In this document: positions 1 through 10,000 of the stretch, piece after piece | Layout: every line of letters begins with the position of its first letter | How positions within the stretch are numbered: the first letter of the stretch is position 1 | DNA from: Agrypnia vestita | Taxonomy: Eukaryota > Arthropoda > Insecta > Trichoptera > Phryganeidae | Length of the DNA: 64,000 nt | NCBI GenBank assembly: GCA_016648135.1 | Contig: JADDOH010001997.1 | Location: 274,845 to 338,844 of the forward strand | Direction of reading: 5' to 3' | Notes under the pieces: model-generated | Told to the model about the DNA's origin: nothing | The model's database searches: none | Seen by the model: only the letters and a program-made list of their open reading frames with translations | Made by a program: the position numbers and the translations under genes

Positions 1-703
1 ATTTAAAACTTCAAAATTGGCGGCATCACAATGTTGTACACTGTCAAGATACAGAAATAGCAATATTGCTTATTTCAGAATACTGCCGATAAACCATTGA
101 TTTTATAACTTACCATATAAATCTTAAAAATGCTCTCTATACTGCCTGCTACTCCAGTGAGTTTATTATTAGAATTAAAAGCTCTTATATTAATTGACTA
201 GAATGACGTTTTATAAGCAGGTTTGTTTTGTTTTTCAAGTAATATTCGAGGTGCTTTTTTTTGCTCTGTACTCAGAGGGTATGGAGCAGATTTAAAAAAG
301 TAAATTAAAATGAAGAAAACATTATATGAAACATGACAATTAGTCAAATACATTATTTTAAGATTTGAGTGGTAGCGATTGTAGCAATACTTGATACTTG
401 CTTTCTTGATACTTGCTTTACACATACTACAGTATCCAAGTACTTATTCTAGACCATCAAAGTGACATATTCTTCCTTTAACTACAGTATTAATGTATAT
501 GTATTTATAGCCTGTAACCGCTCCACGTTATAAATTTAATCATTTCAAAAGGAGCTTTCAATAATTCTATCTTTGCCTGAATTTAGAAATACAGAGTAAT
601 GGAAAAATGTGATTTAATGTGTTAATATTATTTTAATTAAATAATGATGTATGAATTTCCTGACCCACCATTAATTGTCTGACCAGTTTGATTTTGCACA
701 TTA
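1..703. other. AT-rich flank, no gene seen
   Basis: This stretch lies downstream of the receptor gene. It is AT-rich, and I see no convincing coding exon, RNA gene or terminal repeat in it. The short open frames are of the length expected by chance in such sequence. Confidence 0.6.
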
Positions 704-709
704 TTTATT
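704..709 (-). promoter_or_regulatory. Candidate poly(A) signal of the Mth-like gene
   Basis: On the minus strand this reads AATAAA, about 150 bases past the receptor stop codon. It is the first canonical signal I find there. No transcript evidence is available, so its use is inferred from position only. Confidence 0.45.
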
Positions 710-858
710 TTCTTGTGCAGTAATCCAACCGGACTGCAACAGATATGTATATCTTGTGTTTGTCAAAAATTAATAATGTCAGGTGGCTATCTAAGCGAAT
801 ACCCCATTCTTGTCTGAGAAGCGAGCCGAGATGGCTTTGGTCCGCAGTCCATGTGGCC

Positions 859-1060
859 CTATGAGATTGTAGTCAAGGCCGGGGCCTCCTCTTCGTGCAC
901 AATCTCATCGCACTCTTCATCGGGTCCTATGTGAGCATTGGGTGCGCACGGCAGACGCAGCCCCCGCTCGGCCAGTCCTCGTAGGGCGCGCTTTCTGAAT
1001 AACACCAACACTAGGAAGAAAACGAGCCCTTGGAGGCAATTGAAGGTGTCTATGATCAAC
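859..1060 (-). CDS. Mth-like receptor exon 8: helix 7 and C-terminal tail
   Basis: Encodes residues 382-448 and the stop TAG. It carries DTFNCLQG, the family signature at the start of helix 7, then a basic patch and an acidic tail ending in ALTTIS. The acceptor is TGTGCAG|G. Confidence 0.95.
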
Positions 1061-4000
1061 CTGCACACGCAAAATACACATGTTCATTAGAAAAATTAAT
1101 AAAGATATAATAATGTACAGAAAAAAAACATTGAAAAAATTAACAAGTGAGGCCAAATCTAATATAGTGTTTCATAGCTAGTAGCAAAAACTTCGGAGGA
1201 GTCTTCTTTATGCAATTTTGAATAGAAAATATTTTTGGTGAAACGTTGACAGTTATAGAGATAAGCGACATCAAAATTAGCATTTTTTCTCTCAATATTT
1301 ATGACTTATTTTAAAATAAAATTATTAACACCTTGCAGAAATTTGAAAAATATTTTTTTGTATTTTTCAAATTTGATGGGAATCTCCCTCGTTGACATAA
1401 AAAATAAATGTAAATTTGGATAATGTAAATTTCTTTATTACAGTAACTAATTGTATAATTCAACAATGATACTGACCAAACTACGTGTTTTGTGTTATCA
1501 ACGAAGCTGATGATTTCAAAGATCCATGATAACCCCATGACCAGGAATATTTTTAAATACATAAGGAATCTGTAAAAAAAAGATCAATATTAGGTTTATT
1601 AAATTTTACAGTTGCCTTTAAAAAAGATCTCTCATTTAAAAAAGTTGCCTTTAGATAGAGCTTTGATTTAAAAAAGTTGCCTTTAGAAAGATTTCTCACT
1701 TAAAAAGTTAGATTTATTCGCTATCATTACCTGAGTTTACAAAAGTCATTTGTCGACTATGGTAATGGTGTGTTAGCTATGGGAGTTTATCCTACGAGTG
1801 CAATACATATTACATACATTTTATTTAAATGTATACATTTCATCATTTATTAATTTATTTGACCTCTTTTTGATGAAGCGGTCTGTCGTTATTGACTTCA
1901 GCATCACTCCAATCTTTATAGAAAGTTGCTCACTTCTTCTTTTCTGCTCCTTCAAAATTTTCTTCAGTCATACTTTTAGAGCAGTCTTTGTTAGTGCTTT
2001 GTTATGAATTCTCCATCAAAACTCTCAAATTTAATTGAAAATAGTGCACATTTACATTTTCATTACCTGATAAATCGATCGTCATTGACAATTTTGAAAT
2101 GAAATGGGCTAAACATGAGAATAAACACTGAAAACCATAATATAAAATCCCCCCTATTCTCGGACTAACAAGAATGTTGTAATTGAAGATTTTTATGCCA
2201 CACATGTATGTCAAGTGTTCTATCAAAACTTCCTATCATTGTAGCCAAAATATTGGCTTTAATTTAATATTTGGACATTTTGGATGAAGAAATAAGATGC
2301 ATGTGATGTAAACTGGTTTCTACCAGCTTTAAAAATAATATTAGTATTTATTTTTTTATAATATTCGTCACGTCTAAATTGACAAAGTGTACAATGTTAT
2401 ATAATAGGAGTCAAGACATGATTGTTATGATATTGCAAACCAATGGGAATGGACCCGGGTGGATTAAATATATTAATTATTCAGGCAAATTAGTACATTT
2501 AGGAGACTATAGATAACCTATATTCGACCTCACCTTGAATATGCTCATCCACATATAAATTTAACATAAATAGAATTGAAAACATTCAAAAAACATTTCT
2601 TAAGAACTTTAACCACAAATTTAATTTGAATTTTAACTATTTGGACTCAACACAATTTCATAAACTAGACACTCTTGAAAACAGGCAAATATTATCAGAT
2701 CAATTTTATTTTTCCAAATAATTCATAACTTATTGATTCTCCTGAAATCACCAGCTTGCTATCTTTCCATTTCCCACTCTGACCTACCAGACAGAAGTAT
2801 CTCTTTTCCCTTCCAACTTATCATACCAATAATAGGAAATCCTCTCCCATCCCACGCATATGCTCAGATTATAATAACCTTTTGAGTTCAATAGATATTT
2901 TTAATACTAAATATAAATATAAATACGAAATAAATATGAAGAGTATCGTCATATGGTGAGGCAGATACTAGAAACTCGCCCCCCTCCCCGACAATGTGAA
3001 TTATATACATTTCGAACCCTTTTATGTTTATGATAAAGTTAAATTAGGAACAAACACTTAAAGGAAACTATAAAATTGTTTAATCTGTCATTGATATCAA
3101 ATTGATTTATAATTATGTCTATCTGTGTCGTCCTTTAATTGTGGGAGACATTTAACAATTTTTTCTGTATTTTGTCCTACCAAGCAATTATGTCTCCCTG
3201 TTGGATGACCGAATAAAATAAAAATAAAAAAATTCTGGGATCAAAAGCGACTTCTTACTTATACTTCATGCCCCTGATCTTTGTGACATTCTCGTAACTT
3301 GTCTTCTTCCAGAGTTTTATTGATGTCACAACAAACAGTAGAATATTGCAAACTATCAGTATTGCCACTGGTCCATAGAAGTACCCCCACGTTTCAATTT
3401 CACCTGTAATTAAGGAAATTATAAATAAAATCTGGCGTAATATAATTGTATATTTTCAAACAATTTAAAAATCTCCATTTACAATTACTCTATGTTTACC
3501 ATTTACTAATATCATATCTTTATGTTGATACTTGATACCACCATCTCATAATTGAATCAACTTTACACAAAAGATTTTCAACGGCTGTATAAACATGATA
3601 ATATTTTAAAAAGTAGCGGTCCATAAATATTTAGCTGACAGATCACTTTAGTATGACCAGTCAATATCCATTCTGTTTTAATGTGATATTTAATATTTGA
3701 TACGTAAATTCAACACACCATATTGGAAGATGATTCATCCTCATTGTCATCTCTTAAATAAATTTAGCTTTACAAATATTCAAACTCGGATTTGTTTACC
3801 AGTTTTGAACCAGCTGTCAATACCGCACAAGCAAAAAAGCTATGCATTAATAAAATCCTTGGAAACAACCACTAATGAAATAATCCTTAACACATGAAAA
3901 AGACGATTTGAAATTTTATCCATAATCCGTGTACAGCTAGAATTTTTATTTTCAACTGCTGTTTCTGCATACAACTTCATACCAATGCTTCTCCGATTTT

Positions 4001-7000
4001 ACTTTTTTACGCGCATTAAATTTGTTTCTTGAATCTCTCAGACAGTCTTACTGAACTGAATATTTTCCTACTGAAGCTGTATTATATTTGCCTTATATTT
4101 ATGTCCGCGAGTTTTATGTAGCTGCTAAGTAAATTTTTCATACTATAGCGTGTTTCTTCGACGGGTCTAATTTTTGGTGAGAATAGTGCGCACGTCACTT
4201 AGGGTCGGTTGTTTCAAGTTGGATCAAAGTAAGCGTTCTTTTAAAGCACAGATTTTTACGTTCTCCACCAATCAGACGATCCGTTTTCGTAAAAATCTAT
4301 GCTTTAATCGACCGCTTACTTTGATCGAACTTGAAACAACCGGGCCTTATAGAAATGACACTGTTAACAATTCTATACCTACTGACATACTAAATGTTTT
4401 TGTCTGATTTCCAATTGTCAATTTCTTCCGGAACCACTTATAGATATGACATTGTTACTAATTACATATTTACTGACATATTTAATGTTTTTTGTGTATT
4501 CCGGCGGTTAATTTGCTTGTCAATCCTTTGCGATCATTTGCTAATAGATTGGCATTGTTTTAATCGATTATTATTTTTATTTCATTAGTTCATTAATTGC
4601 AATTAATAGTATAGATTTAATCTGTTTCTGTTTGTTTATACGAACTAGTTTATAGTAATTAGTAAAGAAAATTCATAATATATGTTTGTGAACATTTTAT
4701 ATGCAATATGAATACTTTTATTCACAACATTTCCATCATTGACATCGTAAAATTTTTGATTGTTCGCATGGTGAAAAAAAATGTATATCTGAAATTAGTC
4801 CAATTCCCATTTTAATTATATATCTTCGAAATATATTAGAAATCTTTGCCACAATAAAATATCCATACTCGTATATACGTATGTATATATGCATGTATAC
4901 AGGGTTTAATACAGTAGTTCACAATACTTTACAGTTGAATTCTTGCCTTGATTGCATATCTCCATAACTATTAATATTAGGTCATGGTTCCTTGAACATT
5001 TTCGACTTATAATCAAGGCACAAATCCACCTGTTAAGTATTGTGGACTAGCTTTAAGTATTGTGGACTAGCATTGTTACATTCTGTAAATTTTTTATTCA
5101 TAGTCGGCAACTACACAAGCTATGTTGATGCTTGCTCCACGTCACCACCGTATAGTAACGTGACCTGCGTGGAGCATGTTCCTCGATAACTTACCGCTAA
5201 ACCAGCAGGACCTGTCTCCAAAGCCAGGCTTGAGGTGGTCTCCGGACACGTGCTCGGCGACCACAGCCGCGAGCAAGAACGCGGCAGGCATCCCCCATCC
5301 GTACACGCTATACGCCATGAAGGTCTGTTTCTCAGACATGTCGGAAGTGCGGAAACTAAAAAGTGCATTCATTTTATATCGTGAAATCTTAAACAACTTT
5401 TATTGCATAATTTTTATTTTTATAGCAAAATTTTTGGGGTTGGACATAATTATTAATTTCATAATACTAACAAACTATGTATTCAAACCACTTGACTAAT
5501 TTTAACGTCTACATGTTAGGATACCACTGTATCTTTGTTAGTACCATGGCATGCATATCTGATTTACCGGTAAATCGTCTTCCAAGTACCTATATAAAGT
5601 AATTTCTATAAATTATTTTTCACCTTTTTATGTATTATATTATAATAATATAAAATAATATTAATGTAATAATATTTTTAAACTACGATATTTTCAAAAA
5701 GCAGGATCTTCGAACGTTTTGATGTATGGTTCGTTTACCTGGATTTTTGAAGAATTATCTCCGGTGCATACAATGCACGCACGCGCGTTGGGGATCCCAG
5801 ATTAACAATCGCTAGTAAAGCTTAAGCTTAAAAATCACTAGTCAAGCTCGCGGTACTTTCTTGAATACTATTCATCCCTTGGCGGCTATCCTGTCTTCGA
5901 ACAAATACTTTTTACTGTCCTCTGAAGTTTCGTGAAGTCCAGTTGCACTATACATTGTCTCTTTCAACATGATGTCATGGAAATTTTATCTATTATTAAA
6001 ACAGTGATATTTAATAAACAGTAAATAGTTTGTATCGTTTCTTAACAAATAGGTATATCGAATTTATTATCGATTGAAATTAACAAATAATAAACCTTTT
6101 TATTTAATAATTTCTCAATTTAAATGTGTCTCTGTCAATCTCCACCCCACACCCTCGCCACGAATGAGGCCACGCCCCTACGCGACAATTGATGCGCTTA
6201 CATATTTAATTTACGGAATTATGCATCTTTCCCAACGAAGATACAGTGGTATGGAAACCGGCCGACTTTAAAAATAATCAATGTGGTTGTATAAAATAAA
6301 ATTAGTTTTCTGAAATTAATAAATATTGCCTTTGTTAACATGTTTTAAGTACAGATTTTTTTTTTAAATTCCTTATTGAAAATAAAATACATCGATAGGT
6401 ACACGATTTTAAATGTTAAATTTTTTATATTTCTTTAACTTGTAGTTAAAGAAATATAAAATTCCCCAGAAAAGTTAAAACTTGTGTTAGGGGACAGGAG
6501 TACATGAGGCACAATATCAGGATGAATGTATAGTATGAATGATATAAGTCAATAAGTATAAGATATAGATGGAACAGTGTAGAGAATTATAAACATCATT
6601 AAATAAATATTAGTGAATCAAGTATACAAATTATTTTCGGAGCATTGATTTTATGAGTATATAAGATGCAAAATATGTGTTTGATTTTTGTAGTCTAACA
6701 GCAACAGTCTCCAGTAGCCAAAAATTTATTTTTGGCATACCCGGGTAATACCCGCCTTTTAAAATGAAATGATACGACTATAATCATATAATTAGTCAAC
6801 AGTAATCAACAATAAGTTATCATATGCGGGTTTTAACCGCCTTTTCGAACCTCATTTCAGGCCAGCAAGTTAGTCATATCTTCATAGCACAAGCGTTTAG
6901 CTTAGTTTGAAAATAGTAAGAATATTGATGTGACACGTATTCCGTGTTCGCATCTCTATTAAAAAAAAAAAGTGAATGTTCTCCTGTTATGTTTATGTTC

Positions 7001-10000
7001 CGGGTTTCATACTTACACCACTGTCTTCATCACGTTAATGGACACGACGTTCATCCAGAAGAATGTGCCCAGCATCCAGAAGTATATGAGAAAACCTGAA
7101 AATGATTGTTTATGTTTGAGCTGTCCAATAATACCATCGAAAAACAAATGAAAACATAACATTTCTCGGCGAAATTTGAATTGGATGAACTTTTTGAAAG
7201 AATACTAAATTAATGTTTTACCGTTTCCTTGACGTGTTTTTATACACATCCGGCTATTTCATGAAACATTAAAATGAAATGTATTGGTCGGTTCATTGAA
7301 AACAATGTCTTGGAATATTTCCAAATATTTAGACCGATATTTCCGATAAGTGTCGAACTTTGTGTTTATTCTTAGAGTACGACATGTTTATTCGAAATTC
7401 GTATAAAGTTAGACTTCTATGTAGACTTTTTAATATGTAGGTACTCACGTCACTCAATGTCATCTTCAGATGCTGAAGTATATGGGGATGACGATATATC
7501 CCAATTATAATAATTTCGTTGTCTGTCCGTCCGTCCGTCTGTCCCCGTAACTTCGTGTAACGTCCGTGACTATTTAGTAATTTTTTTCGAAAAATTTTTT
7601 TTTTATTTTTTCTAAAATTTTTTTTACATTATATTAAATAATTTTGATAAATACATTGAGATTGTATTAAGGAAAATATTATTTACCATTGACGACGCAG
7701 AACATATCGTCCCCAATGATGAATAGTTGCGCCATCGACAAGTGGAAGAAGCCCAAACAAAGGCATAGAGAAGTGCACGCTATGCACTTACCTTGCAGAT
7801 CTCTGAAAATATCGTCCATAATGTTATATCATGACGTAGCATTAAAAGGTTTGGTTTAATTAGTCCGTCCGTCCCATCCTAAACCTTTTTAGGGATCAAA
7901 TAGTACATAATTCATTAAAAAAGAACTACGGATAGACCAAAAATGAAACTGGACAAAACCAAATTGTAAGCTCATTAAAAAAATATATTACAATGAATTA
8001 TGTAATATAATAATAACCCTAATGTAATGTATTCTTTAATATTTAATTGATATAATATTGCATACAAGTGCAATCCAGTTGTGCAAGATTTAAAAATAAA
8101 TGTGTGTCTATACCTTTACCTATAAAATTCAAAGTATGTCTGTATATTCTCTATACATATCTACACCGTTTGACAGACTTGACCCAAATTTTGCATACTT
8201 AGTCTTAGGACCCGGCGGAAAACATAGGCTACAAAATTTTCTTAATTGCATTTTACAACCCTGAAAAAAATACAGTCACCCTGCATCACCCTCCCGGACA
8301 TCGCATTCGCCTCCTGGCTAGATCAAAATGGTAACATCGTTATTATTTACAGATAAACAATGGCACCCCTCCCTCTCACAAACTCATTTTTAACTAAACC
8401 TGTAATCCAGACAGCGCCAGCTATCCCTTTTTCTATTTAAGAAAGACAATCGAATTAGTATGTGTAAGCTGTGCATATGAGGCATATTGTTTTCGTTGTG
8501 TTGGTGTTCATATCTGTAAACATCAACACAACAAAACAACGTGCGTCATACGCACGGCGCACACATACTAATTCGATTGTTTTTCTTAAGTGGAAAGAGG
8601 TCTACTGACCGCTAGTAAACAATAAATGAATGAGAGGAAAGCTTTGTACCTTAGTTCCGGGACGATTGCGTACACCAAGAGCGTGAGGATCAGGAAGCCC
8701 ACCGAGATGAGCGCGAGAGTCCCCGAGACGACGGGCGTGAGGAAGGTAGTTTCCTGGACGGGGAAGCACACCAGGGCTATCTGGTTCTTCTGCATTCCTT
8801 CCAAGTTCAACGTTCGGATGTCCACGCTGTCGTTCGTCTCAATCTTGTCCGCTAGGCAATACCTGTGGCATAATTAATATTCGTATTAAGTTCTTTCTTA
8901 GTTAACATAAATTACACACAAGATAAGTTTCACAGGGGCAAATCTATGATAAACATATATAGATGTCTCTGACGGCCTGTATTAGCTGGCTTAAATGATC
9001 ACTTTACGTTAATTATAATGCAACGTTCACCGATTCTGCCCTTTCAGATTCGTACCTAAATTATGAGTTGAAAATGTCCAAGTAACATTGTCCTAATTCC
9101 AATAGTTACGGAGATAAGCGACCTGAAAGTTTGCATTTTTTCCAATATTTTTGACCTATCTATAAAAAGTTGGGCAATCATTGAAGTAATATACACATAA
9201 TTTTATATGTGACATCGAAATGGTTAAATTATTATTTCTATAACTAAATCTTAAAGCCGCGCGAGTGTTATTTTGAATAAATTTGTAGAATAGAACAATA
9301 ATTTAGCATTTATTGAAATCGTTAGAGTACGAAAAGTGTCTCCCTTCCACACTTGTCTTTGGTTTGTCAACAATTAATTCCGAAAAATTATTTATACAAG
9401 ATTTTTATTTATGATAATATATTTTGATAACTTATTTAATTTCTTTTATATTTATTGATGCAATACGGTACATTCATAGAAACTTTTTTGTTTATAAATG
9501 ATTAAATTATAGAATCATGTACCAATAACATGCACCCACCACACAACGTCAAAGAAATATTTCAAATTTAAAATAATTAGTAATCTGTACGTATAAACAT
9601 GGAATATTGTAAAATACATTATTTATAGCCCGCTTGGATGGTGTAATCTGTTTGTAAATGTGTTAAGATGAATTTTGGTGTATGTAGGGTGTACGTAGTG
9701 GACTTGGTGAGGAAAAATCTAAATGAGCAAAAGTTAATTTTATCGTTAAACATGTCCAGGTTGTCCATCATATCAACCCTGATGGACCCTGCAATGGGAT
9801 CCGAAACATCGATCCGAGAGGTCACATATACACGGCAGAATATCCCAGAAAACTATACACAAAAGATTCTGATTGGCCGTGAAAACCCGAGAACATTTTT
9901 GTATCCAGGTTATTTTTACAATTATTAAAACTGTGTCGATTTTTATTTATGGTTTTTGTATTTAGTTTGTAGAATTCCTTTAATTGGTCAGCAAAAAATG

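Noticed and set aside
5176..5499. 107-codon plus-strand frame
   Set aside because: Antisense of receptor exon 5 running into intron; no domain.
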